Shown: piece after piece, positions 1-8,557 of the stretch
Numbering within the stretch: position 1 is the first letter of the stretch
Layout of the letters: the number at the start of each line of letters is the position of its first letter
Origin: Enterocloster lavalensis
Lineage (GTDB): Bacteria; Bacillota; Clostridia; Lachnospirales; Lachnospiraceae
DNA length: 64,000 nt
NCBI RefSeq assembly: GCF_902364025.1
Contig: NZ_CABJCG010000017.1
Coordinates: forward strand, 62,001-126,000
Direction: 5' to 3'
The notes under the pieces: generated by a model
What the model saw: the letters and a program-made list of their open reading frames with translations, nothing else
What the model was told of the DNA's origin: nothing
The model's database searches: none
Position numbers and translations under genes: made by a program

Positions 1-1841
1 ACAGCTGCCGTCTCACCGCTGTCACGAAGCGTCACATTAAATGCCAGATCCAGCCCAACTCCTTTTGTTCCCTCAAAACGGATTCCCGTAAAGTCCAGTA
101 TCATCGGGAGCGTCATTGCGTTGATGATATCCACGGAGGCCATGGAGGTGGTTGCACCCGGATTGCCGTTTCTCAGCTCTGATGCGCCCTTTAAATAACA
201 GTTTCTCCAGCTGGCGGATTCGGCCTGATAGGCCATCTGCTCCAGAGCGTCCGCGCAAAGATATCGGGCATCCATATTTTGGGGATCCGCAAATACCACC
301 TTGTTAAGAAGTTCTGCGGCCCATGCATACTCGCCGTTATCAAAGGCTTCCTTCGCTGTCTGAATAACTGTCTCCGCCCCTCCCATCAGCTCAACATATT
401 TCGGAGCCGCCTCTTCCGGAAGGATCTTATTCAAATTGGACGGATTGCCATCATAATATCCCAGGTACTTCTGGGCGATGGCCTTTGCATCGTGGCTGAT
501 GGAACCGTAATAGCCGTGAATCGTCCACTCCTTCTCCAGTTCCTCCGGGAACATTTCCTCTACCATACGGCCAACCTCATCGATGGTATAGCCTTTATTT
601 AACAGGTTGAGGGTTGTGTTGTGGAGATAACGGTATACGTCCCGGTGCATCTCCAAATAGGAAATGGCATCCTCGTTGCCGAAATGCGGCCAGTTGTGGG
701 AGGAAATCGCATATTCCATATCCGGCCACATCATAATGGTTTCATCAATGTATTTCGACCAGGCCAGAGAATCTCTTACCTCAGTTCCGCGCAGGGAATA
801 GAGATTGTGCAGCGTACCGGTTACGTTTTCCGCGCCAAACAACGTCCTGTACTTCGGGAGATATGTATTCATCTCGGACGGCGCTTCAGTTCCCGGAGTC
901 AGCTGGAACTGTACCTCCAGACCATCAATGTTCACGGTCTGATTCTCTGTAATAACATCCGTTGGCGGAATCAGCGTGATGGAAACGCCGTTTCCCTGTT
1001 TTCCAAGTCCTGCGTCCACAACACCCTTTGTACCTGCTTTAAGCCCCACTGCAATATGGTAGGTGTTGCGGCGGCCCATGGCGTTTCCCACATATACATT
1101 CTCTTTCGCTGCATTTTCCAGGAATCCGTCGGGGGCATAGATTTTCACCTTTCCGCTCTTTACATCCTCCTCATCCACCAGGCCCCGGATCCCTCCGTAA
1201 TGGTCCACATGACTGTGGGAATAAGATACCGCCATAATGGGGCGCTCGCCCAGGTTTTTATTGACAAGCTCAAGAGCCGCTCTGGAGCCTTCCGCAGTGG
1301 TTCCGGAATCCATCACATACCACCCGTTGTCTGTCTCTGCAAAGGTAATGTTGGCCATGTCGTATCCCCTCACCTGGTATACGCCGTCCGTCACCTTATA
1401 TAAGCCGTAATTATAGTTTAATTTTGCGTGATCCCACAGAGACGGATTCACGGTACCCAAATTGGTCTCTGTCATAAGGAAATCGTATTTTTCCGTCACG
1501 CTGTAATATACCTTATCCGGATCGTTTAAGTCTTTAATGAGACCGTCGCCCTTATCGATCAGGCCAAACTCCGCATTCTCTTTTTCTTTCTCATAATCCG
1601 ACATATAGTTGGCATCTGCGGCCAGCGCCTCATTCACCTTCTTGGTGGCCGGCTCCGCCTCCTTCTGCTCAGTGTTGAATCCTCCTGCTTCCGGTGCAGC
1701 CTCAGTCTCTGCCTCGGTAACCGCTTCTGTTGCAGCTTCTGTCGCCGCCTCCGTTGTTTTTGCAGCGCCGGACGCACACCCTGTCAGGTAAGAGGCCGCC
1801 AGTGTCAGAGCCATCGCGCCCGCAACGATTTTCTTTTTCAT
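1..1841 (-). CDS. Alkyl sulfatase-like metallo-beta-lactamase lipoprotein (3' end outside window)
   Basis: This gene is open from an ATG at 1841 to the left edge, so about 613 residues are visible and the C-terminus is missing. An AAGGAG site lies 7 bases before the start. The N-terminus is a lipoprotein signal with lipobox LTGC (Cys22), then a Thr/Glu/Ala-rich linker of about 30 residues, so the enzyme is predicted to be anchored outside the membrane. SHSHVDHYGG near residue 205 is the metal-binding HxHxDH motif of the metallo-beta-lactamase fold. The following region, with conserved stretches such as ISSHNWPHFG and IHGYYGSISHDAKA, resembles the alkyl-sulfatase dimerisation domain of SdsA1/BDS1 enzymes, which hydrolyse primary alkyl sulfates to alcohol and sulfate. 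It starts 18 bases after the stop of the acetyl-CoA-synthase-like gene, so it is probably the operon's last or near-last gene. The true substrate is unknown. Confidence 0.85.
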   Translation of the reverse strand, partial: MKKKIVAGAMALTLAASYLTGCASGAAKTTEAATEAATEAVTEAETEAAPEAGGFNTEQKEAEPATKKVNEALAADANYMSDYEKEKENAEFGLIDKGDGLIKDLNDPDKVYYSVTEKYDFLMTETNLGTVNPSLWDHAKLNYNYGLYKVTDGVYQVRGYDMANITFAETDNGWYVMDSGTTAEGSRAALELVNKNLGERPIMAVSYSHSHVDHYGGIRGLVDEEDVKSGKVKIYAPDGFLENAAKENVYVGNAMGRRNTYHIAVGLKAGTKGVVDAGLGKQGNGVSITLIPPTDVITENQTVNIDGLEVQFQLTPGTEAPSEMNTYLPKYRTLFGAENVTGTLHNLYSLRGTEVRDSLAWSKYIDETIMMWPDMEYAISSHNWPHFGNEDAISYLEMHRDVYRYLHNTTLNLLNKGYTIDEVGRMVEEMFPEELEKEWTIHGYYGSISHDAKAIAQKYLGYYDGNPSNLNKILPEEAAPKYVELMGGAETVIQTAKEAFDNGEYAWAAELLNKVVFADPQNMDARYLCADALEQMAYQAESASWRNCYLKGASELRNGNPGATTSMASVDIINAMTLPMILDFTGIRFEGTKGVGLDLAFNVTLRDSGETAA

Positions 1842-1859
1842 TTTTTCTCCTTCCGTATC

Positions 1860-2570
1860 CTATTTTTTCTGCTTTTTATGCAGATCCATAAGACCGCCTA
1901 CTTCATCACAAATATTCTTGATCTTACAGGTTTTGCAGTCGAAATTCAAATCGTCCAGGATGGTGCACATGGCATCCGTGATCTTTTTTCCCTCCCTGGC
2001 AATTCCTGTAAGCGTTGAAAATGCTTCCAACGGCTCGGTAATAAAAATCACCTGCACATGCTCCACATTCGGACATGTTTTATAATGTTCAATCATGGAT
2101 TTTCCGACCCGTTTGAAGCTGATCCCCTTCTTCACCGCATCACGGCTGATGCGGATATTCTCCCGGTGCTTTTCCACAGAGGCCCGGTTCATATATCCAT
2201 CCAGGTACAGCTTAAATTTTAAATGTTCGATCTCCTTGATCTGATCGTAGAGACCGTCCCCCTCCTCCATCTCACGGACGCCCAAAAGAACGATTTTTCC
2301 AAATGCGCCGTCAAATTTCTTTTTATCTGTGATATCCGGCCCGAAAATACGGATCAGATCCCGGTCTACCAGACCGCTGCCGGACATCATGGTAAACTCC
2401 ACCCCCGGGAGCGGATAACGCCCCAGTTCCAGGGCACTCTCACTTTCCAATACCAGGGGATTTCCATCTGCCTGTTTCCATGACAAAACTTCACCGGGAT
2501 CGATCGCCGTTTCGCATGCTCCATCCAGAGCCTCCAGAGCCCTGTGTATGAGCTTGTCATAATAGTCCAT
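1860..2570 (-). CDS. Acetyl-CoA synthase beta-subunit-like protein lacking most of the A-cluster domain
   Basis: This 236-residue protein was not recognised by a simple name. Its residues 45-200 follow the order of the middle domain of acetyl-CoA synthase (AcsB/CdhC): a GVEF segment, IFGPDI (compare VIGPDI), a GDGLYDQI segment, RISRDAVKKG (compare RISKEAFAKG), and a VEHVQVIFIT strand (compare VDRVQVTIYT). The comparison is from memory, not a computed alignment. In acetyl-CoA synthase this part is followed by the Ni-Fe-S A-cluster domain. Here the chain ends after CKTCKIKNIC (Cys212, Cys215, Cys221), a short CxxCx5C motif at the position where the A-cluster cysteines begin. It may bind an Fe-S cluster or metal, or act as a CoA- or partner-binding scaffold. 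Its ATG overlaps the stop of the small membrane gene (TAATG), which suggests coupled translation. No methyl-branch or CODH gene is seen nearby. Confidence 0.6.
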   Translation of the reverse strand: MDYYDKLIHRALEALDGACETAIDPGEVLSWKQADGNPLVLESESALELGRYPLPGVEFTMMSGSGLVDRDLIRIFGPDITDKKKFDGAFGKIVLLGVREMEEGDGLYDQIKEIEHLKFKLYLDGYMNRASVEKHRENIRISRDAVKKGISFKRVGKSMIEHYKTCPNVEHVQVIFITEPLEAFSTLTGIAREGKKITDAMCTILDDLNFDCKTCKIKNICDEVGGLMDLHKKQKK

Positions 2571-2773
2571 TACAGATTTACGTCCCTTTCCATTTCATCA
2601 TAATGCTTGTCAAGATGCGGTTTTAACTTCCAAACCAGCTTCATATCCAGGTTGAGCCAGTAGATCACCGCCAGAATCGCCCCGAATACCATGGCAACTT
2701 TGGCTGCAAACCACACTAATTTCTTAATAATCCCGCAGGGAATCTTTAAAATCGTTACGATCAGCTGTTCCAC
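2570..2773 (-). CDS. Small single-pass membrane protein
   Basis: A 67-residue protein with one clear hydrophobic helix around residues 20-41 (WFAAKVAMVFGAILAVIYWL), preceded by positive residues and followed by a charged tail ending in DEMERDVNL. The start has a good AGGAGG-type site (cctcctt on the plus strand just upstream). It sits between the dehydratase activator and the acetyl-CoA-synthase-like gene and overlaps the latter by one base. That position suggests a membrane anchor or accessory for the redox proteins of this operon. I do not recognise a family. Confidence 0.6.
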   Translation of the reverse strand: MEQLIVTILKIPCGIIKKLVWFAAKVAMVFGAILAVIYWLNLDMKLVWKLKPHLDKHYDEMERDVNL

Positions 2774-2790
2774 AAAAAAACCTCCTTGTC

Positions 2791-3585
2791 CTATTTTGCC
2801 AGACCTTTCTGGCGGGCGTATTCAGCAGCTCCCAAAGCTCCCATAAGCTGCGGATCTGTCTTTAACTCAATGATGTCTTTCTTGAGCACATCCGCCAGCG
2901 CCTTTTTAAGTCCGCCATTCTTTGCGCATCCTCCGGTCAGTGTGATATTGCCGTCGGTTCCCGCCTTTTTCGCCATCACAAAGCATCTCTTAGCCACCGC
3001 CATCTGAATCCCTGCGGCAATCTCCTCCTTTGGCTTATCCTCTGCGACCAGGGAGATGACCTCGGATTCGGCAAATACAGAACACTGGGCCGTAATCGGA
3101 ATCACATTTTTAGCGGTCATGGACAGCTTTGAAAACTCCTCGATATTTAACTCAAACGCCGCGGCCATCGCCTCAAAGAAACGTCCCGTACCCGCCGCGC
3201 ATTTATCGTTCATGGCGAAATTTGATACCGTGCCGTCCTTGTCAACCGCAATTCCCTTAATATCCTGTCCACCGATATCAATAATCGTGGACACATTGGG
3301 ATCTGTTACATGTACGCCCATGGCGTGGCAGCTGATCTCCGAGATATTCTCATCCGCAAATGGAACCTTGTTTCTTCCATAACCGGTTCCCACCAGATAC
3401 GCAAGCTCAGTGGAATTATTTAAACCCTCCACCGGAGCGATCGCCTCCGCCAAAGCCAGCTTTGCAGTCTCCAGCGCGCTAATTTTGCTTCTGACGATTG
3501 AACTTCCGACAATGGTGCCGTTTTCATCCAAAATGACGCTCTTTCCGTAGGTAGATCCCACGTCGCAGCCCCCAAAATACTTCAT
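2791..3585 (-). CDS. ATP-dependent activator of a 2-hydroxyacyl-CoA dehydratase type enzyme (BadF/BcrA/HgdC family)
   Basis: A 264-residue ASKHA-fold ATPase. These proteins form homodimers holding one [4Fe-4S] cluster and use ATP hydrolysis to push a low-potential electron into the dehydratase or reductase partner. Visible family motifs are DVGSTYGKSVI near the N-terminus (phosphate 1), IIDIGGQDIK, the cluster cysteine in NDKCAAGTGRF (Cys129), a second one in TAQCSVFAESE (Cys168), and LTGGCAKNGG. I chose the ATG at 3585, which has an AAAGGAG site 8 bases upstream. A longer frame reaching 3648 would overlap the preceding gene. It lies 19 bases downstream of the large dehydratase-type subunit, its presumed electron acceptor. 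Confidence 0.9.
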   Translation of the reverse strand: MKYFGGCDVGSTYGKSVILDENGTIVGSSIVRSKISALETAKLALAEAIAPVEGLNNSTELAYLVGTGYGRNKVPFADENISEISCHAMGVHVTDPNVSTIIDIGGQDIKGIAVDKDGTVSNFAMNDKCAAGTGRFFEAMAAAFELNIEEFSKLSMTAKNVIPITAQCSVFAESEVISLVAEDKPKEEIAAGIQMAVAKRCFVMAKKAGTDGNITLTGGCAKNGGLKKALADVLKKDIIELKTDPQLMGALGAAEYARQKGLAK

Positions 3586-3604
3586 AACCTGAATCTCCTT
3601 TCTC

Positions 3605-5350
3605 TTACCAGGCAATACTGTCATCAAAATCCACCAGCGACGGGTCAAGCGGCTCTTCCTTCATGACCGTCATCATGAATTTGTTTACGTCCTCCCGCAT
3701 CTGGCGGCGGGATACGGTCTGCGGATCGTAGAGATCCTGCGTTACCCAGCACATTTTCACGCCTCTCTTGCGGGCTTCTTCCTGGAATATTCCCTCCAGC
3801 CCCGCCATGCCGCGGCAGGACATCTGATTGTACATGATAACCATATCGCAGCTGTAGCGGTCAACCAGCTCCCAAAGCTCATCCAGCGCATTGTGATATC
3901 CGCCGTTTGTATGTTTTCTCATGGCAATCTGCTGATAACATTTTGCGATGTCTTTTAACATGGTCTCCTCATTGGAGGTATCAATCGGAATTGTATATGC
4001 ATGACTCTCCATATCGATCAGACCGCTGATTCCCCAGCAGTTCTCCAGCCATAAGTTGAAGTCCGCATAGTAGTTTGCAGGGCAGGACCAGATAACCGCG
4101 CGGTGGCGTCTCTCTTTGCGCACATTGGATTCCTTTCTTTTATGAGCGCGCTTGATCATGGCGTCAACCTTCTGCTCCACCGGAACATATCTTGGATCCT
4201 TCGGTGCTCCTCCGACAGCGGTAAACATTCGGAACAGCCACAGGACGGAGCCGGTGAACTGGGGGCAGTCCGTCATGTTGGTCTCCCATTTATTCATCTC
4301 GTACTGTGTCTGCAAATTATGACGTTCACAGGCTGCGCGAAGCGTATCCCAATTAAATTTCTGGCCCGTTAAATCCTCCAGGAACGCAATGCAGTCTCTA
4401 AGCTCATTGACTGCCAGTTCCTGAACATCCTCCTCCTTATAACGCAGCGGGGAACCGAGAACAAATGTCGGAAGCTTTAAGCGCCTGGAAAGAAGCTGGC
4501 TGTTGATCACGCTGCCGTCGCAAGCCATATTGGTTGCCAGATAGCAGATCCCCATGTCCGCGTAATCATCGTTAATCGCGACTCCAACCTCCGCTTCAGG
4601 AAGCGGGCATACATCCGCCGGTATTCCAAAGCTCTCTGCGGCAGCGATATAAGGCTCCGCAGCGTGCTGATTCATCAATGTAGATGAGAACAGCGGAAGG
4701 GACTGTAACGGCATCGCCAAAAACTGCGGAAAACCTGCCAAAAGCATGTACGGAAACGTATTGTCATGCAGGATTACCCGTTTTGCGATCGGATTATCGC
4801 CGGCGATATGGCGGTCCGCCATCTGGATAAACTTGAATCCGGAGGCAAAGTTCTTAATCATCATGTTGTAGCTGATGTGAGCCGTTCTAAGTGCCGTTCC
4901 CCGCATGCCCTCTGTATTTCTGTCCACAAAGTTGGGAATTGCAAGATAGTCCCCCATCCAGCGATAGCGCAAAATCATTTTTTTCATGGCTTCCGGATTG
5001 GTTTTAGCCGACTTCAAAAGTTCATACCAATTCAGCAGCCAGTAATAAAAATCATATGCCGTATCTTCTGCGCCTCTCCACTCACGATGCTTTAAAATTC
5101 TGCTTTTCTCGTACCGGAGTTCTCCCAGCGGCACTTCCGTAAAACCCAATTTTTTTCGGATCTCCCATTTGGAGGCGTCCTCTTTTAATGTCTTAAATTT
5201 CGCTTTAATATCTCCGGTCTTCTCCTTAACCGCTCTTAAATCATCTGCGATCCCCTCTTCGCGGGCTTTGGAAGCCATCTTTTCGGTGAGGTCACAGGCT
5301 TTTTCTCTTATTTCTCCCAAATCTCTGATAATTCCACGAATATCTTCCAT
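3605..5350 (-). CDS. Large HGD-D / double-cubane family subunit with N-terminal extension
   Basis: A 581-residue member of the 2-hydroxyglutaryl-CoA dehydratase D-component family, which also contains benzoyl-CoA reductase and double-cubane-cluster proteins. Such subunits bind Fe-S clusters through three spaced cysteines; good candidates here are Cys248 (ADVCPLPEAE), Cys277 (NMACDGS) and Cys512 (NQMSCRGM). It is longer than the usual 380-480 residues. The first about 70 residues are charged and helical, possibly coiled coil, and are not part of the family core. It starts 3 bases after the smaller subunit gene and precedes the activator, the expected arrangement for a two-subunit enzyme plus activase. 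The substrate cannot be read from sequence. Candidates are a 2-hydroxyacyl-CoA or another small molecule needing strongly reducing electrons. Confidence 0.85.
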   Translation of the reverse strand: MEDIRGIIRDLGEIREKACDLTEKMASKAREEGIADDLRAVKEKTGDIKAKFKTLKEDASKWEIRKKLGFTEVPLGELRYEKSRILKHREWRGAEDTAYDFYYWLLNWYELLKSAKTNPEAMKKMILRYRWMGDYLAIPNFVDRNTEGMRGTALRTAHISYNMMIKNFASGFKFIQMADRHIAGDNPIAKRVILHDNTFPYMLLAGFPQFLAMPLQSLPLFSSTLMNQHAAEPYIAAAESFGIPADVCPLPEAEVGVAINDDYADMGICYLATNMACDGSVINSQLLSRRLKLPTFVLGSPLRYKEEDVQELAVNELRDCIAFLEDLTGQKFNWDTLRAACERHNLQTQYEMNKWETNMTDCPQFTGSVLWLFRMFTAVGGAPKDPRYVPVEQKVDAMIKRAHKRKESNVRKERRHRAVIWSCPANYYADFNLWLENCWGISGLIDMESHAYTIPIDTSNEETMLKDIAKCYQQIAMRKHTNGGYHNALDELWELVDRYSCDMVIMYNQMSCRGMAGLEGIFQEEARKRGVKMCWVTQDLYDPQTVSRRQMREDVNKFMMTVMKEEPLDPSLVDFDDSIAW

Positions 5351-5353
5351 CGC

Positions 5354-6544
5354 TTACCCCTGCTTTCTCTGGATTTTCTTGATCTCAACGCTCTCCACAA
5401 ACGCCTGAATCCTGGTTCTGAGCTGTCCTGAACCTTTTGCATGATAGGGCCGGTCAACGGTCAGAGTCGGAATTCCTTTTTCCTTGATTAAAATGTGGGA
5501 GGCCAACGCCCGCTCATACCCCCAATACTCGCAGAATTTAAGCTGTTCATAGATGACCCCGTCTGCATTGTAATCCTTTACCAGCTGCTGTACATATGTT
5601 TTGCGGCCGTCCACCTTGTCCTGAGACATATATCTTGGACATTGGCTTGTCTGCACATAATGGTTCATAATGGAGACGAGCACGTCCACACCGTCCTCCA
5701 GTACAATGGGCTCACGGCCCGGCATGGAGCCGAAGCAGTGTCTGTCTGCCACAACAAGGCCGCCGTTCTCCTCGATAAGCTCCGTAAATTCATAATCGTC
5801 AAGCTCCGAACCTGCAAGCACGAATCTGGCTCTGTATGTCCCTGCCGGGTCCGGCTTTCTCTCCTTTATCTCCTCCAGCGTTTCTCTCAGCTTGTCGATA
5901 ATCAGATCCTTCGGGCAGGTGTAGCTTACCAGATTTAAGATATGGAACTCCGTCCCGGTAACCTTTATCGCATCACCTTTTCTGAATTCTCCAATTTCTG
6001 TAATAATTTCACAGATCTCATTGTGGAGCGCAACCGCTTTGCGCAGGGAATCGTCCGAGATATCAATGCCATATACAGTTTGAAGCGGTTCCAGGATCTT
6101 TTTCTTCACCTGAGTCACATAATGTTTGATATTATTGGCGTTGGTCTTGAACGGCGCATCAATAAAGGTTGTAAAAAACTTCTCATTTTTCACCAGATTT
6201 AACAGTTCAAAATGTTCAGACGCCCGATGCATCTCCACACATGCCTCCGCGGCGATGAATGCGCCGAGGAAATTATAACCTCCCTCAATTCCCCGCTCCA
6301 CAATGGCCCGGCTGTATTCACATACCAGGTTTGTCATATAGTAGGTGGAGACATCGAGACTTCCGGTCTTAGGAGCGCGAAGTCTCACGCTAAATGCGTT
6401 TCCTACGTTCATAAGGACTTCCGGAATAAAATAACAGGTGTATCCCACTGGAATTCTGCCGTCCTGAACCGCCTGATGAACCAGTTCATTGTTGGCCTCC
6501 TCAAGCAATTCCCTGAAGTAGTGAATATGTTTTAAATCCTTCAT
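5354..6544 (-). CDS. Small HGD-D / double-cubane family subunit
   Basis: A 396-residue HGD-D family protein, the likely partner of the 581-residue subunit. It carries the family's N-terminal GYTCYFIPEVLM segment (Cys37), further cysteines near 75, 102, 270 and 302, and the late KFCEYWGYE motif (Cys338). In characterised relatives three cysteines per subunit ligate a [4Fe-4S] or double-cubane cluster, and the enzyme is activated by one ATP-driven electron from the activase. Its ATG overlaps the stop of the CooC-like gene (ATGA), so the two are translationally coupled. This supports a role of the chaperone ATPase in maturation of this enzyme or of the acetyl-CoA-synthase-like protein. Confidence 0.85.
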   Translation of the reverse strand: MKDLKHIHYFRELLEEANNELVHQAVQDGRIPVGYTCYFIPEVLMNVGNAFSVRLRAPKTGSLDVSTYYMTNLVCEYSRAIVERGIEGGYNFLGAFIAAEACVEMHRASEHFELLNLVKNEKFFTTFIDAPFKTNANNIKHYVTQVKKKILEPLQTVYGIDISDDSLRKAVALHNEICEIITEIGEFRKGDAIKVTGTEFHILNLVSYTCPKDLIIDKLRETLEEIKERKPDPAGTYRARFVLAGSELDDYEFTELIEENGGLVVADRHCFGSMPGREPIVLEDGVDVLVSIMNHYVQTSQCPRYMSQDKVDGRKTYVQQLVKDYNADGVIYEQLKFCEYWGYERALASHILIKEKGIPTLTVDRPYHAKGSGQLRTRIQAFVESVEIKKIQRKQG

Positions 6545-7320
6545 CTGCTCTCCTCCTGCAAAATGCGAAATTCCTTCAAAGCTTTTTTTACCCCCAGCTC
6601 AATCGGTGAATCTTTCGGAAGCTCGAACACACTTTTTCCCTCAATGTCAAAACGGTTCAGGTTTTTATCCTCCTCAATGTAGGCCAGGACCGGAATGTCT
6701 CCCGTATCCAAAAGCTCAATGGGGCTGTCCTCACGGACACGGTTGATTACCGCCCCCACCTTGTCGTACATCACCAGGTGATCCGCCACCTGCTTGATGC
6801 TCTGAATCACCTGCCGGCCCTTTTTGCTGGGATCGCTCACCAGCAGTAAATGACTGACCTGTTCCATCACCCGGCGGTTGACCTGCTCGACTCCGGCCTC
6901 CCCGTCAATCATTACGTAATCAAATTTTTCTGAAAGAATGCTGATGATGTCCTTGAGATACCCGTTCACCTTACAATAACAGCCGGCGGCTTCCGGACGT
7001 CCCACAGCGATAAAATTAAATCCGTCGGCCTCCACCAGCGCTTCCAGAATTTCGTACTGCGCATCGTTTAATAGTTCGATGGCCTGGCGGGTTTCACCCG
7101 CCTCCGCCTTATCGATAAAACTCTTTCGGATATCGTCGATGGTTTTAGGCACCTCGATTCCCAACGCTGTGGAAAGCCCCACCGCCGGGTCCGCGTCGAT
7201 CGCCAGAATTCTGGCTTGGGGCTTCATATCCCGCAATACTTTGACAATAATTGCCGCGATCGAGGTTTTTCCCACTCCGCCCTTCCCCGTAACCGCAATA
7301 ATCGTAGCCTTCTTCTCCAT
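6541..7320 (-). CDS. cooC: CooC-type nucleotide-dependent metal-insertion ATPase
   Basis: A 259-residue P-loop ATPase of the MinD/CooC group. TGKGGVGKTS (residues 11-20) is the deviant Walker A, IDADP (41-45) a further nucleotide motif, and GCYCK (Cys114, Cys116) the CxC pair that in CooC proteins binds Ni or Zn at the dimer interface. CooC and AcsF insert nickel into carbon monoxide dehydrogenase or acetyl-CoA synthase. No CODH lies in this window, but an acetyl-CoA-synthase-like protein is encoded four genes downstream. I chose ATG 7320, five bases after GGGGGAG; a GTG at 7326 overlapping the alcohol dehydrogenase stop is possible but would abut the ribosome site. Confidence 0.8.
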   Translation of the reverse strand: MEKKATIIAVTGKGGVGKTSIAAIIVKVLRDMKPQARILAIDADPAVGLSTALGIEVPKTIDDIRKSFIDKAEAGETRQAIELLNDAQYEILEALVEADGFNFIAVGRPEAAGCYCKVNGYLKDIISILSEKFDYVMIDGEAGVEQVNRRVMEQVSHLLLVSDPSKKGRQVIQSIKQVADHLVMYDKVGAVINRVREDSPIELLDTGDIPVLAYIEEDKNLNRFDIEGKSVFELPKDSPIELGVKKALKEFRILQEESR

Positions 7321-7322
7321 TG

Positions 7323-8525
7323 TCACTCCCCCTTTTTACAGATTTTTCCGAGGATTTCTTTCGCATCTTTTTCTGTCATGTATTTGGGAACCGGGTACAT
7401 GGTATGCGTTTCCTGAAAGCCCGCCTCGCAGATCGCGTCGATGCCGGATTCCGGGAAGCGCTCCAGGCGTTCCGGGATTCCCAGGGCCCGGTTGAGCGTC
7501 TCAATTCTTTTTATGAATCCATTTGCTTTCTCAGCCGCACTTAGTCCGTTCTGCTCCGGGGCGATCACATCCCACAGCTCTGCCAGTTCGCGTTCACATA
7601 CATCCTTATAAAAATTCATAATGTGCGGCAGCAGCACCGCGTTCGCCAAACCATGGGGCACGCCGTATTTTCCGCCGATATTATGAGCGAATCCATGGAC
7701 ATATCCTACCATTGTTCTTGTAAAGGCCATTCCGCCCAGGAACGAGGCGACTAACAGATTTTCCCTGGATTTCAGATTCGCCGGTTCTTCCATTACGTTC
7801 TCAAGATTCTCAAATATCAGCTTTACCGCTGCTTTCGCAAGGCGCGCCGCTTCCGGATCGCAGTAAACGCTCACCATAGCCTCCGCCGCGTGAGTCAGGG
7901 CATCCATTCCGGTAAAGGCTGTGATGGACGCCGGAAGCCCAACGGTCAGCTCCGGATCGAGAACTGCACAGTCCGGAACCAGATTCGGATCCGCAACCGG
8001 TACCTTCTTGTGGGTGTCTGTCATGGAGATGGCTGCTGCGATGGTCGTCTCAGAACCCGTCCCGGCGGTAGTGGGAATCGCAATAAACGGCAGGGCGATC
8101 CCCTTCACTTTCATAGAGCCCGCAAGCTCCATCGGCGCCTGGCCGGTGGAGGCGCATACGCTGACCATCTTGGCCGTATCCAGCACCGATCCGCCGCCCA
8201 TCGCCACGACACCGTCACAGCCGTTATCCAGGCAGGTTTTTAAAGCCTCCTCCACAACTCCAAACGTGGGATCCGGAGTTATGCGGTCAATGATGACCGT
8301 TTCCACGCCAGACTGCTCAATGGCCTTTATCATAGGATCCGGAAGACCGATGGCGCGCAGAGACCCGTCCGTAATGACGGCAGCCTTCCTCACCCCATAC
8401 AGATTCAACAGCTCTCCCACTTTTAACGCCTTACCGGCGCCAATATAGCAGACAGGCACCGGCTTCGGAATCATCCGGTACATCGGCATCTTTGCCTCCT
8501 GCTGTTTTCTTATCTCTTCATACAT
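7323..8525 (-). CDS. Iron-containing alcohol dehydrogenase
   Basis: A 400-residue group III (Fe-dependent) alcohol dehydrogenase that interconverts an aldehyde and alcohol with NAD(P)H. The nucleotide-binding GGGSVLDTAKM, the TTAGTGSE segment, GMDALTHAAEA and the metal-binding histidines in GFAHNIGGKYGVPHG are present, and the length is typical. It lies between pduL and the CooC-like gene in the sigma-54 operon. With the acylating aldehyde dehydrogenase it can pass a CoA thioester to alcohol, or the reverse. The chain length or substituents of the substrate cannot be told; ethanol, succinate semialdehyde/4-hydroxybutyrate and sulfoacetaldehyde enzymes all fall in this family. Confidence 0.92.
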   Translation of the reverse strand: MYEEIRKQQEAKMPMYRMIPKPVPVCYIGAGKALKVGELLNLYGVRKAAVITDGSLRAIGLPDPMIKAIEQSGVETVIIDRITPDPTFGVVEEALKTCLDNGCDGVVAMGGGSVLDTAKMVSVCASTGQAPMELAGSMKVKGIALPFIAIPTTAGTGSETTIAAAISMTDTHKKVPVADPNLVPDCAVLDPELTVGLPASITAFTGMDALTHAAEAMVSVYCDPEAARLAKAAVKLIFENLENVMEEPANLKSRENLLVASFLGGMAFTRTMVGYVHGFAHNIGGKYGVPHGLANAVLLPHIMNFYKDVCERELAELWDVIAPEQNGLSAAEKANGFIKRIETLNRALGIPERLERFPESGIDAICEAGFQETHTMYPVPKYMTEKDAKEILGKICKKGE

Positions 8526-8557
8526 GACATTAATTCTCCTGTTTTCAGTTCTGTCTT

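Noticed and set aside
621..1403. Long plus-strand frame opposite the alkyl sulfatase
   Set aside because: It is antisense to a well-supported gene and shows no recognisable protein features.
2791..3648. Longer start of the activase at 3648
   Set aside because: It would overlap the upstream subunit gene by 44 bases and lacks a ribosome site; ATG 3585 has AAAGGAG and the family's usual N-terminus.
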